64,000 bases of DNA. Origin: Dendrobium chrysotoxum. Its lineage: Eukaryota > Streptophyta > Magnoliopsida > Asparagales > Orchidaceae. The notes beneath the pieces are model-generated. The model had not been told where the DNA came from and did not search any database. It saw only the letters and a list, made by a program, of their open reading frames with translations. This document shows, piece by piece, positions 38,161 to 50,269 of this stretch. How positions within the stretch are numbered: the first letter of the stretch is position 1; each line of letters opens with the position of its first letter. The stretch is taken from NCBI GenBank assembly GCA_019925795.1, contig CM034313.1, forward strand, positions 28,077,710 through 28,141,709, written 5' to 3'. The position numbers were made by a program, and so were the translations under genes.

Positions 38161-38507
38161 TCCCGAGGATGAAGCCCCCGAATAAGGAGAGGAATTATGA
38201 ACCGTAGGCCTAGCAAAATTCTTATCAGGAGACGAAGCCACCATCTTACCCTTACCTTATACTATGGAAACTTTACTTTGCTGCCCACCAATCGTATCAG
38301 AAATGACCAGTTCTCCTCTTGATCTCCGTCGATGATCAATAACGCCTTGAATATCTAATGCTGCATGATGCCAGAGATCAGTAGACTCCGATGAGGGAAA
38401 TGACGACCGACGGCCTTCCGCCGCCATGGCCGATTACCCAGCCGCAATGGACGACTAAAAAATCGCGAATTGAAAATTTGAAAAAAAAATGAACTTTCTC
38501 TCTCTAG
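38161..38507 (-). repeat. Inverted 5' segment of LINE (5'UTR plus first ~90 ORF1 codons)
   Basis: The minus strand of this interval aligns with 50192-50540: leader CTAGAGAGAGAAAGTTC, start GGCCATGGCGGCRGAAGG (ATG on the minus strand near 38428) and then codons up to GGGGCTTCATCCTCGGGA. Its outer edge (38161) is an internal ORF1 position and its inner edge (38507) is the RNA 5' end, the arrangement expected from twin priming. An in-frame stop lies within it. Confidence 0.9.
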
Positions 38508-38515
38508 AAAATTTT

Positions 38516-40404
38516 AAAATTTTTGTGAATCGATTTGGAAATTCAAGTGCAATCTCTGTCCCTGACAACAAGATAAACGCGAATTCCATCAACTCAGTTA
38601 ACAAAGAATTTCATTCCCACATTATGTTGCCGGCTGAAACAAAGAAATGCTTAGCCGCGGTGGCCAGCGGTGCTGACATTACAAATTTGGATAATCAGGG
38701 TAGTTCAAAATCGGATATGTTGGAAGTCAGGAAATGTGGCTCTGCATATTTAGGTGGCTGTTTAACAACACCGACTAATCTTGTTAGAGTAGAGGTTAAT
38801 CAACAAATGTTCAAGTCCGGTCTGATTAATAAGGAGATCTCTTTTGTGGACAAGGTGACTGGGGCTTTCCTAAGAAGAAGATAGATGGTGATCCTATTGG
38901 AAAGGCTAAACCTTACATCAAGTTAGACTTCAAGGCAGAAGATGTTGTGATGTCTGATGACGGTTTGGCAGTAAAGCTATGTGAAGAAACTGAAAATTTG
39001 AATGCCAATAGGTTGGTTAATTCATTGGTATTTAAAGTGTTCGGTAAGGAGATTCCATCACACTTGGTTGCGTGGGAAGTAAGGCGCCAATGGAATAAGC
39101 TTGGCAAATTTCACTTTACTATGCTTGGTAATGGCTGGTTTTTGTGCTCATTCAATGACTATGAATCGATGGAGGCTGTTCTTTCAGGTGGCCCATGGTT
39201 CGTGAATGATCACATAATAGGATTGGAAAAATGGAATCCAGAGTTTTCTACATTGTCTATGAAGGGTCTTACCTCTCCTATTTGGATCAGGATGCCTCAC
39301 CTTCCCCTTCAGTGCTGGGATGAGCAGAATATTGCAAGGATCGCATCCAGGATAGGCACTCCCCTTATGTTGGATGGGAATTTGTTTCAATGGGGGAGGA
39401 GGGAATTTGCGAGAGTGTGTATGAGAGTAAAGATTGACCAAAGGCTTCCGGTAGGGGTCTGGGTAGAAGGCATTTCGGGGAGATTTTTTCAAAGAATTGA
39501 ATACGAAAAAATCTCATCTTTTTGCTTCCATTGTGGGATGATTGGTCACGAGAAACAAGAATGTGGTAAAGAAAATTTTGTGCCATTGGAAAGGAAGGGA
39601 GATTGCAAGGAGGGTGAGATGGAAAATGGTGGGGGAAAGCAAACTGAGGATTTAAATTCTACTTCTTACGGCCCGTGGATTCTTGTTAATCGCAAGAAGG
39701 CAAGAAGCAGTGGTCCACATAGAGGTTTTAGAAATTTTCCTAATGTGATGTTGGCAAAGAATAAAAGTATTTTGGATCAGTCTCTTTGGCAGGGTCAGAG
39801 GTTGCCTATCCTGGAGAAGGAGCAAGCTATCCAGGATAAGGAAGAAAGTAAAAAACAAGCTGATGATAAAGATGCTGTTAATATGGCTAACAATAATAGT
39901 TTGGAAATTTTACACAATATGAAAGCGATTGACACATCTTCATTGGAAGTTGAATGAAAAAATAAGGAGGTGCCTTCTGGAGATGGCGTAGTAGATGCTG
40001 GCTGTGGTGCGGCTGACCTCCAATCATCATCAAATGAGTATGCAGATATAGGGTGCTTGCGAACTCAAGCAAATCCAAATGGATTGCTTTCGAACTCAGG
40101 TATTCCCTATTCTAACTCTAATAATTTAGAAACCATAAATGGTTGTGTTGTTGAGAAGGTTCATTTGGGAGGTGAGGGTGTGTTGAAGGAGGACATGGCT
40201 GAGGAAGGAGAAATTGTTGTCAAGAAGGTGGGTGATAAGAGCCACTTGGGGGGTCATACCCATGAGGAGCCATCTGCTGGAAAAAAAATAAAGCTACTTA
40301 AAGAGCTTAAATCCCTCGGACCATCCAACATCATTGATCAAAATAGGAAATGGGAAGGTGGAAAATCTAAAAAGAATGGGGGGGCTACCCTCAATCTTAA
40401 ATAA
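38516..40404 (+). pseudogene. LINE ORF1 pseudogene (DUF4283 / zinc-knuckle RNA-binding protein)
   Basis: The N-terminal ~90 codons are in the inverted segment, so this part has no native start. The frame runs from 38516 to a 1-nt deletion near 38860, resumes at about 38900 in the next frame, and holds a TGA at 39955-39957 (TGC in the copy at 52010). The DUF4283-like region is around 39000-39400 (GGPWFVNDHIIGLEKWNPEF, WIRMPHLPLQCW). A CCHC knuckle CFHCGMIGHEKQEC is at about 39522-39563. The Gly/Ser/Lys-rich tail ends in TAA at 40402-40404, overlapping the ORF2 ATG. ORF1 proteins bind the element RNA. Confidence 0.88.
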
Positions 40405-43400
40405 TGACCTCTTTGGTTTTTTTGGAATTGTAGAGGGGCAAATAAAGGGGAAGCCGCTCTATATCTCAAGGAGGTGGTGAAGGATAACAATGCCATGTTT
40501 GTGGGGTTGCTGGAAACAAAGGTGAGTTCAATGGAGAACTCTCTCATTTTAAAAGTATTAGGAAATAATTGGGATTCATATTTAGTCCCTTCGGAAGGCC
40601 TCTCTGGGGGTTTGATGGTGTTATGGAGGAAGATGTAGCTAAATTCACGTTGTTTGATCGTTCTGCTCAAGTGATTATTGGTAGTTTGGAAATCTTTAAT
40701 AGGGGTTGTTGGAGGGTGGCTTCGGTCTATGCTAGTCCTAAAGCCGATATTAGGAAAGGATTATGGAACTGCTTGGAGAAGTACTGTTCTGTTGATTGCC
40801 CTATGGTGGTCGGTGGAGACTTTAACTGTATGTTGTCTCAAGAGGAAAAAAGAGGAGGGAAAAGATTTGTAATGTCCCAAGGATCTATGGATATGAAGAA
40901 TTTTATAATCCATAATGATCTTCATGAGGTGGGGTCTATGGGTCCCAAGTTCACTTGTTGCAACAACAAATCAGGAGGTGCGCGGATCTTAGAGAAGTTG
41001 GATAGATGCCTTATTAATTCATCTGCTTTGAATTCCATTCATCTTGCAATGGTGAAACACCTCTCAAGGATAGCTACGGACCATTGTCCAATTCTTTTGG
41101 AAATTTTGAAACCTATGGAGAAAGTTAATAGAGGAATACATTATGAAGATGTGTGGTCCTCTTACTACGGGGCTGCTGCATTGGTGGAGAAAACATGGAA
41201 GAAAGACAGAGGGAATGACCAGGCCTTGTCTCTCAACCGGAATTTTAAAAGGACTCTAAGCGCTCTTTTCTATTGGAGTAGAGCCAAGTTTAAAAATCTG
41301 AACTTGGTAAGGGATAAATTGAAGGAAGAAATTTTGGAAATTCAAACGAAGGAAGCTGAAGGAGATTTATCTATAGAAAATTTGCAGCTACTTAGATTTA
41401 AAGTGCATGAGCTCAATGTTACATTGGCACGGCTCAATTCTTGGTGGAGACAGTGACCTAAAGCAAAATGGATGGAACAAGGAGACACCAACTCTTCATT
41501 CTTTCATGCCTTTGCTAATGCTAGAAGTAATCAAAATTGGGTCAGCCATATTAGAAATCAAGATGGGTCGGTTATTGAAGATACTGCTGAAATTCAGAGA
41601 GCCTTTGTAGACTTGTTCAATCAAAAATGGAAGGATAGAGTGCTTGTTACAGGGCTGGTCAAATCCCTCTAGTGTGATTGGGGAGGAGGACCGTAGCATG
41701 ATGGATGCAGAATTTAATGTGGAAGAATTGCAGGAGGTAGTGTTCAAAGCCGGTCCTAACATATCACCTGGGTTGGATGGGATTACATTCTCATTTATCA
41801 AAGATTTTTGGAAGATTGTTAAGGATGATATTTGGCATGAAGTTAGCCACTTTTGTTATTCGGGAGTGATGCATCATTCTTGGAAGGAAACGTTGATTGT
41901 CTTAATTCCTAAGATCAAAAATCCTCAAGTGGTTTCTGATTTCAGGACAATTAGTCTTTGTATGACCATTTACAAAATCATTGCAAAAATGTTAATGAGC
42001 AGGATGGAGAAGGTTATACACAAGATCATTTCGGTAGATCAGGATGCGTTTATTAGAGGGAGATCCTTGGCTGAGCACGTGCTACTGCTCAAGAAGTCTT
42101 CAACAAATTTCGATATTCTAAAGCTAAGAAAGGACTCTTGGCTATCAAGTTGGACATGGAGCAAGCGTATGATAGCATGGGGTGGAAAGCTCTGAGGCAA
42201 GTTCTTAACCATTTTAATTTTCCTACCAAATTTAGGGATCTTCTAATGCAATGCATTTGTGACCCTAAGTATTGCATCTTGATTAATGGAAAGAAATCGG
42301 ATTGGATCATAGGTAAGTGTGGTTTTAGACAAGGTTGTCCCTTGTCTCCATACTTGTTTATACTTTGCTCACAGGTTTTTTCGGATGCTATAAACAAGAA
42401 GGAAAATTATTTTGGAATCTTGATTAATCCTAGAGCTCCCAAAGTTTCACATTTACTATAAGCGGATGATGTTTTAATCTTCTCGAAGGCTAATGTTAAA
42501 AAGATTAGTGAAATGAAGAGCATTATATCCCAGTATTGCAAGTGGACTGGTCAATGTGTCAATCAATCCAAATCTATGATTGTGTTTGGTAAGCATACTA
42601 GAATTGGTTTGAAGAATAAGATTGGAAGAATACTCAAGTACAAAGTGGTTAATGAGATTACTTATCTTGGTGTGAAGCTAACAATAAGGAGGATGGTGGC
42701 TTCGAATTTTCAAACTTTGATGGAGGCGGCAACTTGCAAACTTAACACTTGAGGAAAGCACTGTATCTCATTGGAAGGGAGGCTTGTTCTTATTAAATCA
42801 GCATTTTTGTCTCTACCAATGTTTCTGTCATCCCTTACTTTGGTTCCTTTGAAAATTCTAAAAGAGTTTGACAAATTGTGTAGAGGATTCTTGTGGAATA
42901 AGAAGAATGGCACCGCTGGGTTGCACTATGCTTCTTGGGAACTACTGTGCAAACCAAAGAATGAAGGAGGAACGGGCTTGTTTTCTGCGATTTCAAAGAT
43001 GGGACCTCTCCGAGCTAAGTTTGCTTGGGATTTTGTCATGAAGAATGATTCTTTGCTCTAAAATGTTCTTAGAAAAAAATATGGTGATGATATTTGGAAT
43101 GAACCGGTGAAGAATGTATGCTCTCCTACGTGGAAGGTTATTACCATGGGAGCTAGCTATCTAAGGAACATTGTGAGATGAAAGGTAGCTGATGGTAAGT
43201 CTATTAATTGGATGCTTGACTCTTGGGTTCTCGATAGATGCTTTTCGAAGTGGCCAACCTTTGTGAACAACCTTTAGTTTTCAAACTTCAGCTTAAGCAA
43301 GTTTATTCTGAATGGTGTTTGGGATGTAAAGCAGCTGCAGGTGTTCTTTGGAGATCATCTAGTGGATCTAATCACCTAAATTCTGATTGCTGCTAATAAG

Positions 43401-44480
43401 GAGAAAGATCAAATGGAATTGATAAATAAGATGTCTGGAAAATCAATTGCAGCTATGTCTTATGAAGTTTTGTTGGAATGTAATACAGCTACTAACCATT
43501 GGAATTGGATGAAGAAATTAAAACTAAGACCAAGAGTTGAAATGTTTTGGAGGAGGCTTTACAATGAAGCCGTCCCTTCAAATTCTTTTTTGGTGAAAAG
43601 AAAATTGTGGTTGGTGGCAGCTTGCCCGAGAGGTTGTCTTGAGGACGAGGATTGCATCCATATTACGGGAAGATGTGCTAAGATTCAGAATGTTATCACA
43701 CTGCTTAATGCTTGGGGATTTCAAATTCCATTATTTAAAGATTTTAAAAATTGCTTGGATGGGCTTAAAAGATATGCAGGATTCCGATCCTTTATCGCTA
43801 ATCTTTACTGTACATCTGTATTCCTCGTTTGGAAAAGTAGATGTAAACTGGTTTATGAAAGAATGGAGGATTCGGATGTTACCATAGCAGTTAATGCTGT
43901 TTCTATGACTACAGTTAGCAACTTTATTAATCTTTCCTCGGACAACTGGGATGTCAACCAGTGAAAGCTGTCTTTTTCTTGGCAACCTCCTCCACCTGGA
44001 TGGATAAAGATTAATGTAGATGCCGCATTGAAGACTAACAACATGGCTGGGATCGGTGGAGTTGTTAGGGATGACAAAAGCCGATTTTTGTTAGCTTTTG
44101 GAGAGTAGTACATGCATTGGGATATTACTCAAGTGGAGTTGATGGCTGTTTATAGCTTGAAGAAGTTTATGCAAGAGTGGATGTGTGAATCTCAAGGGGT
44201 GGTGATAGAAGGTGATAACCTTAATGTTATTAAAATTCGTCAAGCTGCCTTAAAAGATTGGAAGAATAAAGGGAGAATAGACCATAATTTGTCTTTTTTA
44301 CAGGACTTCAACCAAGCTCTATTTTCTTTTTGTAATAGAGGGTGTAACAGATTAGCTGATGTTTGTGCTAATCGGGGTGTGGAATCTTCCTTTATGTCGT
44401 CGAATATTAATGATGTGGAGATTCCTCCTTTATTCCTGTCTTGTATGAAGGAGAAATGTGATGCTTTAGGTCCTTATTGA
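40404..44480 (+). pseudogene. LINE ORF2 pseudogene (endonuclease, RT, RNase H)
   Basis: The start ATG at 40404 overlaps the ORF1 stop. The APE-type endonuclease (40430-41110) keeps GGDFNCML and ATDHCPILL. RT (41690-42900) has the motifs SPGLDGI, KLDMEQAYD, RQGCPLSPYLF and ADDVLIF, but the residue before ADD is a stop (TAA at 42459). A zf-RVT cysteine cluster lies near 43620-43680 (CPRGCLEDEDCIHITGRC). RNase H spans 44000-44450 (WIKINVDAAL, GIGGVVRD, VVIEGDNLNVI). Frame breaks: a +1 T near 40420, -1 near 40632, and shifts near 41660 and 42110-42140. Stops are at 41454, 42459, 42750, 43059, 43180, 43276, 43376, 43962 and 44106. Confidence 0.9.
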
Positions 44481-44540
44481 GTGGGTTGTAATTAGCTTTT
44501 TTTTCTAATGCAATTGCATTCTTCTCAAAAAAAAATAAAA

Positions 44541-44556
44541 AAACTGCATATTGCAT
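44541..44556. repeat. Right target-site duplication of LINE
   Basis: Exact copy of 38145-38160, directly after the A-rich tail (44527-44543). Confidence 0.92.
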
Positions 44557-44662
44557 GATGAATCTTGCGTGCTGGTTGTTGCATGTTGCATATAAATATT
44601 TATGTATATATATGCATGTAGGGGTGTTTGTATGTATGTATCTATATATGAATGCATATCTT

Positions 44663-44709
<47 letters not shown>

Positions 44710-44946
44710 GTGTGTGTATGTGTGTGTACATACACATATATATATGAATGTATATATATACATATATATACATATATAAAAATATATGTGTGTATCTATC
44801 TGTATATAGCTGTATGTATGTATACATATATTATGTATGTACAAACATGCACACATACATACAAACACACACAAATATAGCAGATACATGTATGTATATA
44901 TATGTTCATATATACACATATACACTTATACATGTGTGTATGTTTG

Positions 44947-44977
<31 letters not shown>

Positions 44978-45059
44978 ATGTACATAAATATATACATAGA
45001 TATATGTATGCATATATGTTTATGTATGTGTATATGTACATACAGACATATCATAGATG

Positions 45060-45105
<46 letters not shown>

Positions 45106-45140
45106 TGTGTGTGTGTGTGTATTTGTGTATGTGTGTAGAA
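44557..45140. repeat. Compound TA/TG/CA microsatellite
   Basis: It starts as the continuation of the TGTTGCAT minisatellite, then long imperfect TATATG, GTGTGT and ACATAC tracts, with pure (TA)n at about 44666-44705 and (GT)n at about 45073-45120. Tyr/Ile/Cys/Val-only reading frames here are microsatellite translations. Confidence 0.95.
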
Positions 45141-48048
45141 GAATGGGAAAATGCTACATCCCACCATCATTAGGGTTTGAAATAGGAGAAGGTACAAGAG
45201 GTTCACCAAATATACATTTAGTGACTCAAATCCACTAAATAATATTTAGGTATCACAACTGTTCCCTCTCTATGGTTTCTGTAAAGCCATTCTTTGAAAG
45301 TGATGCAATCTTCCAACTCCTAGCTAATCATTTGATGATACGAGCAATAATTAGGTTTCCTTATTTTTCCCACCTCTTCTACTTTTTGAGGATCAAAGAG
45401 TTGAAATCTTGACTTCTTTATGAGACTCCTAAACATTTTCCAGATGGCCACACTTTTAAATGGATAGGTTTTACTCTTAAAGTAGTTGAATTTCTGTTTT
45501 CTCTACTCTGGAGTCAGATAAGGTCGAGCCCTAGACTGTTTATCGACCTAGGATCTGCTCTACTACTGATACTGAGGCAGTCAACTAAGATTCTTTGCTT
45601 AAATCTGCATCGGTTGTTTCACCTTATCAACTACAAACATTATTCCTCTCTTCTTCCCAATAACTTTCTGAGACTTTTGTTTCTTCATTTCTAGAGAAGA
45701 TTGATCTTTTAAGAATGATAGCTGAGAGGCTTCTTCTTAGAGATTAAAGGCTTTACTCTATAGCTTCTCAAGGTCTTAATTATAAAACCATTCAATAGAA
45801 AGGTGAACGGATCGTGAATATTTTTTAGAAGGATCTCTATAGCATTCTATTCTTCTAGCTGTTGCTCACATCTCATGATAAGGTTCCTCCATCTTATGAT
45901 ATAATCTATTAAGGTTTCACCAAGTTTCTACTTCTCAACTTCAGATCACTCATGGTGATTTGATGCTTTACAGTGACAAATCTCTTCATAAACATCGTAT
46001 CTAACCAATTGTATGTTATACATACCAATCAAATGCAATACCAGATAAACCACTAACAAATTGCCAGAATAGAAAGGCATTGTTGCCACCAATGTTGCAG
46101 CAATTAGCTCTAAAGTGCATGATGTGTTGCCTAGGATTACATGTACCATCGAAGTTCTTAAATGAAGGTGGTGCAAACCCTTTAGGATAAGGGACCAAGT
46201 CATATTCTTTCAGATATAGTCCACCCTTCAGAATAGATGAAGTAACCTAAGATTTGGCTAAGGCTTCTTCAACTTGTTGTTCCAACATTTTCTTTTTATC
46301 TATTGATTACACTGATGGTGGTTCTACTTTGACAGGCATATTTACTAGTTTCTCTGGTTCTTCTAGTTTGATGGCCTTATTCCTTCTACTTAATTGTATT
46401 GATTCATTAGGGGAAGATTTAACCTAAGTATTTAGAACATGAGGCATGCTACCTTACATGATGGTAATCATATCCATCATCTTTTCTAACTTATTCTCCA
46501 TTCTCAGTATTTATTAATCTTTTCAGCTCAATTGTTCTAACAGATGGTGAGTTGAATCTGTTGTATCATACTCATCATCATTATTATTAGCAGGCCTTGC
46601 TTCACCCTTTCCCTTTTTGTTTCTCGCTTTATAGAGATGAAATGGTGTCTACCATATTGACACTTCTAGCCATCTCTTCATTCATTTTCGCTACTGCTAT
46701 AGCTTCTTGCTCGTTGATATGATAGCTACATTTTTTAGATGATCCATCATCTCTTTAATTAATTTTCCTTCCACATGATGTAGATGAATTAGAGTATACT
46801 CTTTGTTAGGAGAAAATTTGATTGCAAACATCCTCTTTCTTGTCCTTTTCTCCACAGCATCAGTTTTGCAAGGATTGGATGCAGTTGGAGTGGCAACCAT
46901 TTTTTGCCAAACCCCCTTCCTGTCAGATACTAAGGCTGACTAATTTGTGAACTTCAGCCTCCTCCTATCAAAATAAAAAGATGATTTGCTACCTCATAAA
47001 TTATGTCAATCAACCCTTGATGGATGTTGACTTGAAGGATGACCAGAAGTTATCATTAGAAGATTCCTATACTAATTTGAAGATGGAAGAGATATGGGAT
47101 TATACCTTTGATGGGCTAATGCTCTATATCCAGAGATCTAATAGGAGTTTGCCAACTCTGCTCATGAACTAACATTGCATGCTTATTATGGTATGGGAAC
47201 TTCTTCGGTTCTCTATGATGATCCATAACAGTAGTTAGCTAGCTTGGACCTGATTCATGGAAGTGTACTCTTCTCTTAGTAGGGGGAGATGCTTCTCGTT
47301 CCCTCCTTGAGTTTGTTTGTACTCTAGTACAAATGGCATCCTTGACACTTCATAGAAATCAAGTATTTGACTACCCGTAACCAGGGGTACAATCATGAAT
47401 CATCCATCTAATAAAGGCTTCAATTTTCTCTTTATGTAAGATAAAGAGGGTAATGCAGGACTTCAACTAGATAGAGTGGGAGGAGAGTTCACTATTTTGA
47501 ATGGACTTTCCTCTCTAGCAGTAGTTGATAGTGGACGTAATATACTACCAACTAACTGAGGAGAATTAACATATACCTAATATTCTTCAGAATCCATTTT
47601 CATTCTTGCTTCATCTACATCAATGATTAGGTTCTCTTCATTTATTAAGCTGGCCTTCTCAACCTTCCACCTCATGCGGTGATTCAAGTTATGATGTTGA
47701 TATTTAGTCATCTCCTTCACTCCAGAGATGACCACATCCCAAAATTTCAAAGCAAAGGGGTTTCAGTGCTAATAGCAGACTTCATCTTAGTAATGGTAGC
47801 TGATTAGGGTAAAGTTAATGAGAGAAGAATATGGGTTTAGTAGTTGAGGGAGCGGCTATAGACCCACCCTCGATGTTGATCTGAATGGGGACTAACACTG
47901 TAGAAACCTTTGTAGTTTTGACCACTTCAACTTGTGGTCCTTCAAAAGTAAACTGCAGGTTATCAAATCCTAAGCCAAACTTAATTTGGGAGCCCTTTGT
48001 AGACTAGGTTGAAGTGATGTTGAAGTTGAAGGTCATCTTGCCCAACAT
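45141..48048 (-). pseudogene. Ty3/gypsy Tat-like gag pseudogene
   Basis: The probable start ATG is at 48048 on the minus strand (MLGKMTFNFN), with a TAG at codon 15. The conserved retrotransposon-gag core is at 46016-46198: YPKGFAPPSFKNFDG, PRQHIMHF, FVSGLSGIAFDWY, matching the Tat-type 'YPKGFKPPKF..YDG..DPRQHV..F..SLTGAAFDWY' pattern. N-terminal and linker parts at 46300-47900 are broken by many stops. Gag continues toward the protease left of the LINE. Confidence 0.8.
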
Positions 48049-50191
48049 TTTCTCTAGAATTTAAGGAGAAATCCAAATCAATAACTAAACTTACAGAAAT
48101 CAATTTAAATGCAGAATCAGAAGGACATACTGAACTAAATTTGCTTGATCTCTAAGGGGAATTCTTGATGAGCAATGATGAGAGGTGTAAGAAACTTGAG
48201 TAAGGACCCAACCCCCAAAAAACATATGATCTTGAGGTGCAAATTTGGAAAGAATGATTGATTGAAGATTGATTGGACTTGATGATTGAAAGGATGATTA
48301 ATCAAAATGAAATTCTAATTTTAATGAACAAAAATAGGCAACTTGCTTATATAAAAAATTATATTATAAGTTTAGAGTCTAATCTCCACTAAAGATTTAA
48401 AGTAAACCCAATTCTCATAGGAGTCGCCTAAAAAATCAGGTGGATAAATTAAATGTTGCTATTTGTACCATTGATTTAATTTTTAAATTTTTTTAGACAA
48501 ATCTACATAATTAGTGTTAATTATCTTTAAGAATAAACTAACACCATATCATTGACTTGATGATGTTTATTTTATACTGAGATCTTTGGTTCCTATATAG
48601 GCAAGCTTCTATAGTAAATTACATCTTCCAAGATAAAATTTTTAATTAAAGTGGAGATTAGAATCATTTTGATTCTAAGATATAAGAAAGTTTCCTTATA
48701 TATGTTTAAAAATGTCAATCATTCCCTCAAAAATAATTTTTATGTTTTTATAGAAAATATATTTAAATATATAATATTATTCTTCTCTTAGAGTTGTGGT
48801 GCGCAAATACCTCTAGACTTATGCCTACTTGGAATGAGCTGCCAGCTAATAACTTAATACACACACAATCATTTAAGATATAATACATGATAAGGTTAGC
48901 TTTATTCTATGAGATTGAGATGAATAGATCAGACTCTTAATCAATGACTCGAGATGAGTAGATTAACTTTATGTCTAAGTGATGCTAATGAGAAACTCTC
49001 TAAAAAGATAAATTTTATCTTGTTTAGATTACCAAGTTAAATTTTCTAACTATTGAAATTTATTAGAAATTTTGGTAGCATAACTGTCCTATACACAGAG
49101 GAAAAGCGTAGCATTCACCATACATAATGGGGACCCCAGTACCTTGCCAATGGTAGACATACACCTAGGCTCTACATTTATAATAGAGGTAAAATAAGTA
49201 TGCATATATGTATGAGTAGGAAAAAGGGTTGGTATCTATAGTAACTTAAGCTATATCATCCTAAAATTAGTATACTTATTCCTATAAAGTTTGGAGGATG
49301 CACACCGATGAAAATCTAGGAAAGCTATAACCCCCTAATGTAAGTTACCACCCACATGCATGTAGTATATGAAATGATTAAAAGAAGAGAACTGTATAAA
49401 CAAAAGAAAATTTATTCATTTATTCATTAATAGATTTAGAATAGGCTCAGACTCTGCAGGAAAGTAAGGTGGACAGGCTCCACCAAATTAAAGCTGGGTT
49501 TCTAAGCCTACCAAATATATAAAACTAAATACATCTGCTTAAGGTCTTCGAGCACCAGGTCTTCTATAAATTCTAAAGGAGAGTAACCTCCAAGGGATGG
49601 ATTTCATATTTTATAGTTCCATTTGTATATATAACCAAATGCATTAGATTCTTTTACAACTTAAGATGTTGTAAAAGTTGATATATATTTAATCTACAGT
49701 ATATAAGGACTCATACATATATACAACATCTCTTAGGTACATTATATATTGACTCTCATAGGAATGTAAAGAAATATGTATAAGAAGTATATAAAGTGCA
49801 TGAGAAATTATGTAATATTTTAATACTTCTAATGTAGTCCAGAAAGAGCCTAAGTAGACTAAATGAAACATAAAATGCATGACATTAACAACGTTGAAAA
49901 TAAATAGACAAACAATAGGTACTCACAATCAAAGCATCCGCTAAGCAAATAACACCACCGGCCTAACCTATGCTAGAGTCAATTTTCCTAACAACCCATC
50001 TAAGTGTGTGAAAAAGTTTGTGTGGTTTTAATATATCCTATAGGAGTTTAATATTTAAGTTGCTTGTGTTTAGGATGTTTGTTCATAATGGCTAAAAGGG
50101 ATTATTTAATTAAAGTTTACGTTATATGAGCTTGAATTTTATTTTTTAAGTTTTTAAAAGTTTAAGTTGCTTATTTAACTTCTAGGTTTTC
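48049..50191 (-). repeat. Probable leader and LTR of the Tat-like element
   Basis: It lies upstream of the gag start, AT-rich, with no coding frame. About 49100-50150 aligns with about 5930-6900, showing that it is a repeated unit. I could not fix the LTR ends or a primer-binding site. The second LINE is inserted at its outer side. Confidence 0.5.
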
Positions 50192-50269
50192 CTAGAGAGA
50201 GAAAGTTCATTTTTTTTAAATTTCCAGTTAACGGTTTTTCAGTCGTCTCTTGCGGCTTAGTACTCGGCC

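Larger units (their letters stand above)
38161..44543 (+). mobile_element. Complete LINE (L1-type) with 5' inversion, inserted in Tat-like element
   Basis: Two-ORF plant LINE: ORF1 with a DUF4283-like domain and CCHC knuckle, and ORF2 with endonuclease, RT, zinc finger and RNase H. It has a poly-A tail at 44527-44543 and an exact 16-bp target duplication outside. The first ~347 bp (38161-38507) are the reverse complement of the element's own 5' end, as judged against the colinear copy at 50192-50540. The rest is in normal orientation. The insertion splits the gag/linker region of a minus-strand Tat-like element. Premature stops and four or five frameshifts make it inactive. Confidence 0.93.

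Noticed and set aside
44555..45238. Several long Tyr/Ile/Cys/Val-rich open frames on both strands
   Set aside because: Translations of TA/TG/CA microsatellite DNA; composition is purely repeat-driven.
45946..46203. 85-codon minus frame overlapping the Tat-like gag core
   Set aside because: The neighbouring frame (46016-46198) carries the recognisable gag motif; this one is its shadow.
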